Assembly (NCBI GenBank): GCA_025937785.1
Contig: JAICQQ010000008.1
Coordinates: 25,166-89,165, forward strand
Reading direction: 5' to 3'
Origin: Polyangiaceae bacterium
GTDB taxonomy: Bacteria > Myxococcota_A > Polyangia > Polyangiales > Polyangiaceae
Length of the DNA stretch: 64,000 bases
Part shown: piece after piece, positions 44,899-52,936 of the stretch
Numbering within the stretch: the stretch's first letter is position 1
Layout of the letters: each line of letters starts with the position of its first letter
Program-made: the position numbers and the translations under genes
The notes under the pieces: generated by a model
What the model saw: only the letters and a program-made list of their open reading frames with translations
What the model was told of the DNA's origin: nothing
Database searches by the model: none

Positions 44899-45582
44899 TT
44901 AACGCTTCTCGTAGACCTGGGCTGCCGCCACACCCTGTCCGGCAGGCACCGTCAGGGTCAACGTCATGGAACCCACAGCGGGCAATGCCCACTTGAAGCA
45001 GGTGGGCTTCTTGCCGATGGTTGCGACGAGTCCCGCTTCTGGGTCCTTGGCCGCGGTTGGGTTGAAGCCGGGCACGCTGACCGCGGGCGTGAGCGCGAGG
45101 TCGACTTCCGTGACTGGCGCCGCCGCGATCGCGACCACTGTATAACAGGAGCCCGGGGTCAACGTCAGCGGTTCGCGTAGCGATTGCCCCTGTGCAAACT
45201 GCCCAGCGAGCAACGGTCCCACCGGAACCGCGCCCTCGGGCACGTAGGCAGCGACGAGCGGCGTGAGCATCTGTATCGCACCGGCGGCGGCGTTGGCGTC
45301 GATCCGTACCGCGTCAGGCCCCGGCGTCGTCTCGTGTACGACACCAGTAGTACCGTCGGGCAGCGTACCCGTGGTCGCTCCCGGCATAGACCCGCTGCCG
45401 CCCATGCCACCGCTACCGGAAGCTGTCTGTTGTGGGCGGCACTCGCGACCGTCGAAGACGTAACCTTGGGGACACGTTCCAGGCGGCGCGGTGGCGGGCG
45501 GCGGAGGATCGCTCGCGCAGCCACTGAACAGAGCCAGCACACCCAAGCCTACCGCGGGGATTTTGTTGACTGCGAGTCGCAT
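44899..45582 (-). CDS. Small secreted lipoprotein of unknown function
   Basis: A 227-residue lipoprotein. The ATG at 45582 has GGAGAAAGG upstream and gives MRLAVNKIPAVGLGVLAL with lipobox FSGC. A longer frame to 45960 is antisense-like and rejected. A short Cys-containing segment (CPQGYVFDGREC) and Gly/Ser linker follow. The C-terminal about 140 residues are hydrophobic and beta-rich (LRTPLTL-type strands, GSCYTVVAIAAAPVTEVDLALTP, TCFKWALPAVGSMTLTLTVPAGQG). The two later cysteines could form a disulfide. Located 74 bp after the DUF1552 gene, so likely co-transcribed. Confidence 0.65.
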   Translation of the reverse strand: MRLAVNKIPAVGLGVLALFSGCASDPPPPATAPPGTCPQGYVFDGRECRPQQTASGSGGMGGSGSMPGATTGTLPDGTTGVVHETTPGPDAVRIDANAAAGAIQMLTPLVAAYVPEGAVPVGPLLAGQFAQGQSLREPLTLTPGSCYTVVAIAAAPVTEVDLALTPAVSVPGFNPTAAKDPEAGLVATIGKKPTCFKWALPAVGSMTLTLTVPAGQGVAAAQVYEKR

Positions 45583-45656
45583 GAAATTCGACCTTTCTCC
45601 GCGTTGGACGCAACGGCCGCGCCTGTGATTCACCGGATCACGAGCGACCCGACCGA

Positions 45657-47189
45657 CTACACGAGCACGCCCGGCAACGCGCCGGCGTCGGGCCGCTCGC
45701 CGAACCCCGCGGCGTCCACGCCGAACGCGTGTAGCACGGCTGTGTGCATGCGTTGCGCATCCTCGGAGCGCGCGTTGCGCAAGAACCGGCCGGAATTGAT
45801 GCCGAAGCCGCGTCCACCGATGAGCAGATAGGGAAAGTCGCGCACGTCGTGATTGTGATCGGTCCCCACCTCGAAGCCCCACATGATGAGGGTATTGTCG
45901 AGCATGCTGCCGTCGCCTTCGGGGATCGAGTCGAGCTGCTGCGCCAGGTACGCCACCCATTCCGCATGGTAGGTGAGGAACTGATTGAAGAGCTCGCGCG
46001 AGGCGGCGTTGGTAGCCGAGAGGTGCGCGACCTCGTCGTGCCAGCTGTCGCCGACGCGGCTCAGGTCACCTTTGAAGAAGTTGGGCAGATGCGCTCCGGA
46101 AAAGTGCAGCTGCAGCGACGCCACCCGCGCGCGATCGCAGGCCAGCGCTGCCACCATCAGATCGGTCTGCACACGAATCCAACCCGAGATGTTGGCTTCG
46201 CTGCGAAGATCGAAGTTGCCCGATCGCTCGGTCTCGCGGCAGTCGACCGGCACGTACTCGGGGATCGGCCCGCCAACGCTGCCGCCGCTCGTGCCAGTGC
46301 TGGCCATGCCCGTGGTGCTGGTCGTCCCCACGGTGTTGCCCGCGGTCGGGGCGGAGGCGCTGCTCGACGGCATGCCGGCGCTGATCTGACGCTCGAGCTC
46401 CGCTAACGACTCCACGTGCCGCTCGAGCTTCTCGCGCTCTTCGGCGCCCAGAAACCCCTGGATCTCGTGCAGCTGCTCGCTGGAGATCTGCAGCACCTGG
46501 CGCTCGACGTCGGCCTTCACGCGGGCGTCGTCGCCACCAGGGGTGGTGGGCTGCCCGGTGGTCGACGTCGAGGTGGAAGTAGCCGCGGTTACCGCAGTGG
46601 CGCCGCTGCCGCCACCGGTCCCCGGGACGGGGCCACCCGCACCGAAGGTCGCACCGTCGAAGATGTCGTTGAAAGCGCGCTGCGGATCGATCTGTCCGAT
46701 GATCGGCTGGCTCGCGCCCTCGTAGCAGATGCAATGCCGCGAATCGGTGCGGCCGTCGTCCACCTGCAGGTGAATGCTGCGGTGGGGCGTGCCACCGCGA
46801 ATCACGGGCGCCACGACCTGATCGATCGAGGGGCCCGCGGCGAAGCCACTCGACGTGTCGACGAGGCGCTGACCGGTGAACACCTGACCGATGCCCGAGA
46901 CATGATGGTTGTCGTACTTGTAAGTGTGGTTCAGCTCGCGGATGAAGAGCATGTGCGGCTCGAGGCCCGCGAACGCCTGCATCGGAGCCTTCAGCTGGAA
47001 CTGCTCGTTCCCGGTTTCTTCCGGCCAGAAGTCGGGTGGCACCGAGTCGGGTGTGAAGTACAACACCAAGCGCTTCGGTGCGACGTACTGGGCCATGAGC
47101 TCGCGCTGACGCAACAACGGCGCCAGAAACAAGGCGCCCATCCCCGTTCTCAGCAGGTCGCGGCGGCGGATCTCGAAGCGTCTAGGCAT
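45657..47189 (-). CDS. DUF1552 family protein with Tat-type signal
   Basis: A 510-residue exported protein. RRRDLLRTGMGALFLAP at the N-terminus is a twin-arginine-type signal. APKRLVLYFTPDSVPPDFWP, HMLFIRELNHTYKYDNHHVSGIGQVFTG, GTPHRSIHLQVDDG, then RERELERHVESLAELERQI-like coil and DNTLIMWGFEVGTDHNHDVRDFPYLLIGG are the DUF1552 hallmarks. Two low-complexity Ser/Thr/Gly stretches (about residues 183-215 and 273-310) interrupt the fold. In myxobacteria and planctomycetes, DUF1552 genes usually neighbour DUF1592-type genes, as here (19 bp upstream); the pathway is unknown. Confidence 0.9.
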   Translation of the reverse strand: MPRRFEIRRRDLLRTGMGALFLAPLLRQRELMAQYVAPKRLVLYFTPDSVPPDFWPEETGNEQFQLKAPMQAFAGLEPHMLFIRELNHTYKYDNHHVSGIGQVFTGQRLVDTSSGFAAGPSIDQVVAPVIRGGTPHRSIHLQVDDGRTDSRHCICYEGASQPIIGQIDPQRAFNDIFDGATFGAGGPVPGTGGGSGATAVTAATSTSTSTTGQPTTPGGDDARVKADVERQVLQISSEQLHEIQGFLGAEEREKLERHVESLAELERQISAGMPSSSASAPTAGNTVGTTSTTGMASTGTSGGSVGGPIPEYVPVDCRETERSGNFDLRSEANISGWIRVQTDLMVAALACDRARVASLQLHFSGAHLPNFFKGDLSRVGDSWHDEVAHLSATNAASRELFNQFLTYHAEWVAYLAQQLDSIPEGDGSMLDNTLIMWGFEVGTDHNHDVRDFPYLLIGGRGFGINSGRFLRNARSEDAQRMHTAVLHAFGVDAAGFGERPDAGALPGVLV

Positions 47190-47208
47190 ATCGCATCATC
47201 CCTGGCCT

Positions 47209-48987
47209 TCAGCGCTGACGCTGGAGCACACTGACATCGGCGCTGAGCAGGCCTTCCAAAAGGTCGCCCAAGAGCCCGCCGGTCGCGAGCGCCTCGCGCC
47301 CCTGGGTCACGGCCTGAGGCAGGACCTCCGCTTCGGGTTCCATTTGGCCGAACAGGTAGCGGTAACCCTGCAGCGCAACGCAGTCGCGATAGTTCGCACT
47401 CTCCGAGAGCGCCAGCACCAGTTCTTCGTAATTCGCCACGGGTCGGTCCACGTCCGTGCCGACCAGCTCGCCCGTGGTGTCGATGGCCACGCCGTTCTCC
47501 ATGGTTCGGAAGCGCCCGGCGCCGTCGAAGCTTTCGAAGGGGAATCCAAGCGTATCGATGTACTGATGACACTGCTGGCACACAGCGTTCGAAGTGTGCG
47601 CTTCGAAGGATTGTCGGGTGGTCTGCACGGGCCCGCCCGCCATGGGCGCCTCGATCGTCGTGTCCACGTCGTCAGGCGGGGATTCGATGACCTGACACAA
47701 CACGCGATTGCGTACGAATAGACCGCGCAGCACCGGTGAGCTGAGGTTGAAGCGCCCGTGCTCGGCCAACACCGATCCGAGTGCGAGCCCTCCCAAGCGC
47801 GGCCCGCCCGCGGCGCCCGACGGGTCGCCCCGGTAGAAGGCGTCGAGCTCGGCAGACACCGAGGGTACAGCCACGGAGACCATCGCGGGGGCGGTGCCGG
47901 TGAGTGTTCCCACCTGCTCGATGAAGGCCCGCGCTTCTTCCTGCATCAAGTTCTGAATGTTCTCGCCGTAGCCGGTGAAGAGCTGGCTGTCCTTGTCGAT
48001 CAGACGCATGTCGGGGATCAACAACCAGTTCTCGATGAACGTCCTGAGGCCTGTCGCGGCTGCGGGTGTCGCCAAGACAGCGCTCACCGCCGCCGCCAGG
48101 CCCGCCTTCGTGACGAGCTCGCCCCGCGAGGCTGCGTCGAGCAGCGCTTGGTTCGGCGGTGTTCCCAGGAGCGAATACGAGAGGAACGAGGCGGTCTCGT
48201 GGTCGGTGAGCTGAAACAGCTGCTCGCCCTGCCGTTCGGGGCTGCCCACCTCGCTTCGATACAAGAAGTGCGGCGAGTTGAGCACCCCCTGAATCACCGC
48301 CCGGTACGGATACGAAGCGTCCGAGGCTGCGGCCGCGACATCGAAGAGAGCGCGGTAAGTCTCGAGCTCGTCACTGGTCGGTGGACGCCGGAAGGCGCGC
48401 TCCACGAAAGCGCTGATGAACTGGTCCGTGCAACCACTGAGCGCAGCGCAAGGCATGAGGCGGTTCAAATCGGCGGTGGTCAGCTGAGCAGCGATGCTTT
48501 CAGCTGCATCGAAGTAGTACTTGGCCGTCGCTAGCGGTACTTGGAGCAAAGCAGACTGATTCTTGTAGTAGCCCTGTGCGTCCGGGGGGGGCGCATCCAA
48601 CGCGGCTTCGATGCCGAGCAAATCACGCACGGTAGCTCGATACTCGGCATGCGTGAGGCGCCAGGTACGAGCCCGGATCAACGGCACTCCATCTGCCCCC
48701 ACCTGCTCTCCGAGCCCGCCGTCCGTTTGCCAATCGCCGGACCCGGTACCGCCGCCGGTGGAGCTCGCCGTCGTAGCCCCGGACGTCGTGGTGGGCGCTG
48801 GGCCACCCGCGGAGGTAGCGCCGTTGGACTTGCTGAATCCCTGAGCGTCCTCGCCAACGGCACCGGTGCAACCGGCGGCAGCGACCAGGGCCACCCATGC
48901 AGCGACCGTTCTCAGCGGGGCGTCGCCGACCGGCTGGCACCGGGAGGGTGACGAGCGCTCGCGGTTTCGGGAAATCTCGGGGCACAT
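47209..48987 (-). CDS. DUF1592/DUF1588/DUF1595 family cytochrome-like lipoprotein
   Basis: A 592-residue exported protein. The start ATG at 48987 gives a signal with lipobox AAAGC. RTWRLTHAEYRATVRDLLG (DUF1587-like), FISAFVERAFRRPPTSDELETYRALF (DUF1595), LSSPVLRGLFVRNRVLCQVIESPP (DUF1588) and the CQQCH heme-like motif in AVCQQCHQYIDTLGFPFESFDGAGRFR (C-terminal DUF1585-like part) are in family order. The CxxCH suggests one covalent heme. It is the first gene of the unit with DUF1552, 19 bp upstream of it. The two are predicted to act together in the periplasm; substrate unknown. Confidence 0.9.
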   Translation of the reverse strand: MCPEISRNRERSSPSRCQPVGDAPLRTVAAWVALVAAAGCTGAVGEDAQGFSKSNGATSAGGPAPTTTSGATTASSTGGGTGSGDWQTDGGLGEQVGADGVPLIRARTWRLTHAEYRATVRDLLGIEAALDAPPPDAQGYYKNQSALLQVPLATAKYYFDAAESIAAQLTTADLNRLMPCAALSGCTDQFISAFVERAFRRPPTSDELETYRALFDVAAAASDASYPYRAVIQGVLNSPHFLYRSEVGSPERQGEQLFQLTDHETASFLSYSLLGTPPNQALLDAASRGELVTKAGLAAAVSAVLATPAAATGLRTFIENWLLIPDMRLIDKDSQLFTGYGENIQNLMQEEARAFIEQVGTLTGTAPAMVSVAVPSVSAELDAFYRGDPSGAAGGPRLGGLALGSVLAEHGRFNLSSPVLRGLFVRNRVLCQVIESPPDDVDTTIEAPMAGGPVQTTRQSFEAHTSNAVCQQCHQYIDTLGFPFESFDGAGRFRTMENGVAIDTTGELVGTDVDRPVANYEELVLALSESANYRDCVALQGYRYLFGQMEPEAEVLPQAVTQGREALATGGLLGDLLEGLLSADVSVLQRQR

Positions 48988-49201
48988 CGGGCGATGACTC
49001 GGGGAGCGGCCAGTGGGGTTCCGCTTGGAAAACCCATGCCTACAAGGGGAGACGATGCGCGTAATACTGCCGAACGATCGGATTATTCTCGATGGGTGTC
49101 GGCCGCGCCCAGTGCGGCTGAAAAATGGTGACGGGTACGCGATCGACTCGCGAGCCGAGTTCTCGCTGTTTCTGGACGCGAGCGACGAGAATGACCAGTC
49201 G

Positions 49202-50557
49202 TTAGAAAGCGATGCTGAGACCGATGCCGGGCTCGACGAGGGCATGCAGCCCGAGTTTCGAGGCGAAGGCCGCATAGCCGCGCAGCTGTGCATCCACGAG
49301 CATCCATTCGGAGCGCCAGAGCTCCAGTCCCAGAGTCGTCCCCAGGGCGGCCTCGTGGAGGTCTTGGTGATGCAGATAGGCGCCACGAAAGCCGAGGTAC
49401 GGGTTCAGCCAGCGTCGCCGCCCCCCACCGAGGTAGTCTGAGTACATCTCGCCGCCGAAGCTCGCGAAGAACAGGCTCACTGCTTCATCACCCGAGGCGC
49501 GGAGCACGGCGACATCGAAGCCGAAGGCGCGCTTGAATGCGAATCCGAGCCCTCCACCGGCAAAACGCTCGGGCGCAGCCGCGGACGCCAAGTCGAACAG
49601 CACCACGCCGCGTGCTCCCGGCCACAGCTTGGCCTCGGGCGCGGTAGCATCCTGTTCAGAGTGCGCGCTCGAGAGCTTCAAGTAGATCGTGGAGCGCGCC
49701 CCGAGATCGGCCAGCCAGCGCAGGTCGCCTTCCACCCGCTCGATCTGCGTGCGGAGCCGCGCGAGTGATGCCTCGATACCGGCGACCTCCGAAATGGTCT
49801 CCGCACGTTCGAGCAACTGCTGGTAGCGCGCCAGGGTGGCTCGCAGGTTCTTGAGCAGCAGCTCGGCGTCCAAGTACTTGCGGCTGATGTCCTGGCTCTG
49901 CACCTTGCGCGAACGCACGCGTCCCGCGAGCGAGACCTGATGCAGGAACTCGCTGGTCCTGGCCGTGGGCAAGCGCAGCGACAGGGCAGCGCCGTACTGG
50001 CTGTTGGTATCCTCGAACACTTCGTGGATCACCTGGCCACCGAAACTCGCTGCGAGCGCCTGCACGCGGGCCACACCTTGGGCGACGTCGTCCACTTCCA
50101 GCGACAGGTGCGCCTCCATCTCGCGCAGTTCGAGCGCGTTCCGTTGAGTCTTGGTCGAGACGGGTTCGGGGGCAGCGCGAGCTTGCTGCGACACTACCTT
50201 GCTCTCGGCCCGCGACACGCTGCGTGAGATCCGGGCGCTCAACGTCTGACTCCGTAGACCCGCCGCCGGAGCCCCCGCGAGCGCTCCGGTGAGCAGGATC
50301 TGCGGGCCAGCGGTGGCCGGTGTCGTGCTCGTCAAGTCGAGCCGCGGGCACGCGCTGGGGTCCAGCGCGCACACGGCAGCAGGGTCCTCGGTGCTGGGCC
50401 CCGTGTCCGGCACGTACGCTTGTACCGGTGTAATGTCGAGCGGTGGTGGTGGCGGGCGCGCGGTGCCCTCGAGCTCGCCGCGTGGAGCACAAGCTCCCAC
50501 GAACAACAAAGAACTGGCCATGAGTGGGGACCCCCAGGCGCAATGCTGTCTGAACAT
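49202..50557 (-). CDS. DUF4349 lipoprotein with barrel-like C-terminal extension
   Basis: A 451-residue protein. A lipobox FVGAC is near residue 22; a second Met (50521) is a possible start. After a Pro-rich linker, residues about 135-300 are DUF4349: ALELREMEAHLSLEVDDVAQGVARVQALA, FGGQVIHEVFEDTNSQYGA, KYLDAELLLKNLRATLARYQQLLERAETISEVAGIE, a long helical hairpin. The last about 150 residues have alternating aromatic strands (PYLGFRGAYLHHQDLHEAALGTTLGLELW, LVDAQLRGYAAFASKLG) and end in Phe, as outer-membrane barrels do. The fusion is unusual. It stands alone, upstream of the DUF1592 gene by 214 bp. Confidence 0.75.
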   Translation of the reverse strand: MFRQHCAWGSPLMASSLLFVGACAPRGELEGTARPPPPPLDITPVQAYVPDTGPSTEDPAAVCALDPSACPRLDLTSTTPATAGPQILLTGALAGAPAAGLRSQTLSARISRSVSRAESKVVSQQARAAPEPVSTKTQRNALELREMEAHLSLEVDDVAQGVARVQALAASFGGQVIHEVFEDTNSQYGAALSLRLPTARTSEFLHQVSLAGRVRSRKVQSQDISRKYLDAELLLKNLRATLARYQQLLERAETISEVAGIEASLARLRTQIERVEGDLRWLADLGARSTIYLKLSSAHSEQDATAPEAKLWPGARGVVLFDLASAAAPERFAGGGLGFAFKRAFGFDVAVLRASGDEAVSLFFASFGGEMYSDYLGGGRRRWLNPYLGFRGAYLHHQDLHEAALGTTLGLELWRSEWMLVDAQLRGYAAFASKLGLHALVEPGIGLSIAF

Positions 50558-50743
50558 GAGCGGCTTATTCGACCGCCGGCGCGCTGTTTCCCTGGGATTT
50601 CGAAATGAGGTCAGGGATCTGGTCGCAGCTCAAAGCGTGGCAACCGTGCTGCCGCTGGGGCATTTGTGCGCGCGGCACACGCGAAAAAGCGGCATTCTAC
50701 TGCTCCGCGGCATTGGCATTCCGTTTGCTGATGGCGAAGCTGC

Positions 50744-50932
50744 ATGTCGATCCTGACCATCCTCCTAGTCATCATCGTTGTCGGCGTTCTGCTTTGGGCC
50801 GTCAACAGCTTCCTGCCGATGGATCCGAAGGTGAAGAGCATCTTGAACATCGTAGTCGTGATCCTACTGGTGCTCTGGCTGCTTCAGGCTTTCGGTCTGA
50901 TCAGCGTGCTGCGCGGGGTCCGGGTTGATTGA
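50744..50932 (+). CDS. Small Thivi_2564-type membrane protein
   Basis: A 62-residue protein of two transmembrane helices (SILTILLVIIVVGVLLWAVNSF and ILNIVVVILLVLWLLQAFGL) joined by a short loop containing PMDPKVKS. This pattern is that of a small conserved family of unknown function found across proteobacteria. It is divergent from the DUF4349 gene and lies 12 bp from the convergent OmpA gene. A GGCGAAG lies upstream of the ATG, at weak distance. Confidence 0.75.
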   Translation: MSILTILLVIIVVGVLLWAVNSFLPMDPKVKSILNIVVVILLVLWLLQAFGLISVLRGVRVD

Positions 50933-50944
50933 CTCTTCCTAACT

Positions 50945-52825
50945 TTAGGGCTTCGCATCCTCGGGGGTTGGCTCGACGGCGGGAAGCGCTGGCGCCCCCG
51001 TCTGATCCCACGCGTCCTTCTTGCCCAGAATCGTGAACTGCACGCGCCGGTTTTTCTGGCGACCTTCTTCGGTAGCGTTGTCCCCGATGGGCTCCGTGGG
51101 ACCGAAGCCCTGCGCCTTGAGCCGGGCGGGCTCGATCCCGCGCTGCACCAGTGCCTTCATCACGCTCTCGGCGCGGTTCTGAGAGAGGCGCATGTTGAAC
51201 GCCTTGGCCCCGCGGCTATCGGTGTGGCCTTCGACCCTGAGCTCCACGATTTCGGGGTGGTCCTTCAGCGCGCCTACGACCTCGTCGATCAGCGGAAAGC
51301 TCTCGGGCTTGATGGTGGCTCGCCCGGTGTCGAAGAGCACCTGCTGCAGAATCACGATCTCTTTGTCCGTGACCCGAACCATCGTGGGGCACCCGCGCTT
51401 CGTCGGATCGGCGTCGTCGGGCCCCTTCTCGAAGGGACAGGCATCCTGGTCGTCGCGGAAGCTGTCACCGTCCGTGTCAGGCGGACACCCGTGCTGCTCG
51501 GGGATGTCGCTTGGAACGCCTTTGCGATCGGGGCAGGCGTCCTCGACGTCACTGATGTCGTCGCCGTCGCGGTCGGGAGGGCAACCGTTTTTGCCGGCAG
51601 CTTCGCTCGGCACACCTTTGGTGTCGGGGCAGGCATCCTCCCCGTCGATAACGCCGTCCCCGTCGCGGTCCGATAGTCGCGGGCAACCATTTTTCGCCGG
51701 ATCATCACTGGCAACACCACGTTCATCCGGACACGCGTCGACCTTGTCGAGCACCCCGTCGCCGTCGCTATCCAGCACGAGACAGCCGTTCTTGCTCGGA
51801 TCCGTGCTGTGCCTTCCCGGCTCGTCCGGGCAAGCATCCACGGGATCGAGGACGCCGTCGACGTCGCGATCCGGCGGCATCGCAGGGGGCCGCTTCTGCA
51901 TGGGCGTATAGGCCAACACGAACACCGTGCGAAAATCGGGTGTTCCGATGCCCGAACTGAGACCGGGGCCGGCACCAGCGCCGAGTTCGACGTCCGGGAC
52001 GATGCGGTAGCGCGCACCGACCAAGAGCTCACCGTTCAGGGTGTGTTCGTCAATTTGCTCGTAGACGAAGCCACCGCTGTATTCACCGCTGATCAGCAAA
52101 CGTTTCGCATCGCCCAGCAGTACGCCAAGGCCTGCGCCGTAGCGCAGCATTGACCCCTGCTCCGTCGCCAAGAGCTCGGTCTCGGGGCGGAACTCGCTCC
52201 CGACGTTCAGCGACCATACCAGGGTGTCCGCCGCGAGTCCGCCGAGGATGAGTTGAGGCATCGCGCGCATGCTCTTTTCGCCAACGTACGAACCCTCCGG
52301 GCTGGTTGGCATCCAAAGTAAACCGCCTACCGCCAGTTGGAAGGCATCGAAGTACTGACCGAACACGCGCACTCTTGCGCCAAACCGAACGTCACCTAGC
52401 TCTGCAGCATCCGGCGAATCATAGCTGACCCCTCCTACCTCCGGGTCTCCGCCCTTCTGATACACGGCGAGCGGGACGTTGACGTTGAAGCTCAGCCGGT
52501 CGAAGAGTGCGAGAGTGGCATTGAAGTGCAGAAAGAACTGGCGGCTCACGACGCCACCCACCTGTTCGTCTTCTGCGTCGCGAAGCACCAAGGGATCGTG
52601 CGAGTAGTCACCGAAGACACCAGCGTGAAACTTGGCGTCACCCGCCGCGAAGGGCGACTGGACACCGAACATGCGATCGCCTGCGAACGACGGCTCGAAC
52701 CGGTTCAACGCCACCTGGGTTTCGGGGGCTTCGCTCGTGCTTTGGGCGGCCGCGAGCCCCGTCCACAGCAGCACCAGCGCCAGGATTCCGAGCGAGAAGC
52801 AAGCAAAAAGCAGGCGCGTTCGCAT
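50945..52825 (-). CDS. OmpA-family outer-membrane protein with thrombospondin type 3 repeats (copy 2)
   Basis: A 626-residue exported protein. A signal (MRTRLLFACFSLGILAL, ending AAAQ) is followed by about 280 residues of alternating strands (FGDYSHDPLVL, VSRQFFLHFNATLALFDRL, YGAGLGVLLGDAKRLLISGEYSGGFVYE) that look like a barrel. Five TSP3 calcium-binding repeats follow (DSDGDGVLDKVDACPDERG type), then an OmpA peptidoglycan-binding domain (VLFDTGRATIKPESFPLIDEV, VEGHTDSRGAKAFNMRLSQNRAESV). It closely resembles the copy at 57798-59663. It is downstream of the giant cysteine-rich gene by 111 bp. Probably links surface material to peptidoglycan; a TraB-like partner role is speculation. Confidence 0.88.
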   Translation of the reverse strand: MRTRLLFACFSLGILALVLLWTGLAAAQSTSEAPETQVALNRFEPSFAGDRMFGVQSPFAAGDAKFHAGVFGDYSHDPLVLRDAEDEQVGGVVSRQFFLHFNATLALFDRLSFNVNVPLAVYQKGGDPEVGGVSYDSPDAAELGDVRFGARVRVFGQYFDAFQLAVGGLLWMPTSPEGSYVGEKSMRAMPQLILGGLAADTLVWSLNVGSEFRPETELLATEQGSMLRYGAGLGVLLGDAKRLLISGEYSGGFVYEQIDEHTLNGELLVGARYRIVPDVELGAGAGPGLSSGIGTPDFRTVFVLAYTPMQKRPPAMPPDRDVDGVLDPVDACPDEPGRHSTDPSKNGCLVLDSDGDGVLDKVDACPDERGVASDDPAKNGCPRLSDRDGDGVIDGEDACPDTKGVPSEAAGKNGCPPDRDGDDISDVEDACPDRKGVPSDIPEQHGCPPDTDGDSFRDDQDACPFEKGPDDADPTKRGCPTMVRVTDKEIVILQQVLFDTGRATIKPESFPLIDEVVGALKDHPEIVELRVEGHTDSRGAKAFNMRLSQNRAESVMKALVQRGIEPARLKAQGFGPTEPIGDNATEEGRQKNRRVQFTILGKKDAWDQTGAPALPAVEPTPEDAKP

Positions 52826-52920
52826 GGGCACAGTTCCCTTCGAGCCCCCTGAAGCGGGAGAAATCAATATGCGATTGTGATTGGTTTCAGACTGCGCCCG
52901 GCCCGTGCACCAAAAGGACA
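52826..52920 (-). promoter_or_regulatory. Conserved leader upstream of OmpA copy 2
   Basis: About 95 bp upstream of this gene closely match the region upstream of copy 1 (59664-59760), including an identical 17-bp core at 52869-52885. The likeness implies the promoter or 5' leader was duplicated with the gene. Confidence 0.6.
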
Positions 52921-52936
52921 CCACCGCACGCCCCTG

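Noticed and set aside
49013..49441. A 142-codon plus-strand frame between the DUF1592 and DUF4349 genes
   Set aside because: It lies largely antisense to the DUF4349 C-terminus and has no recognisable domain.
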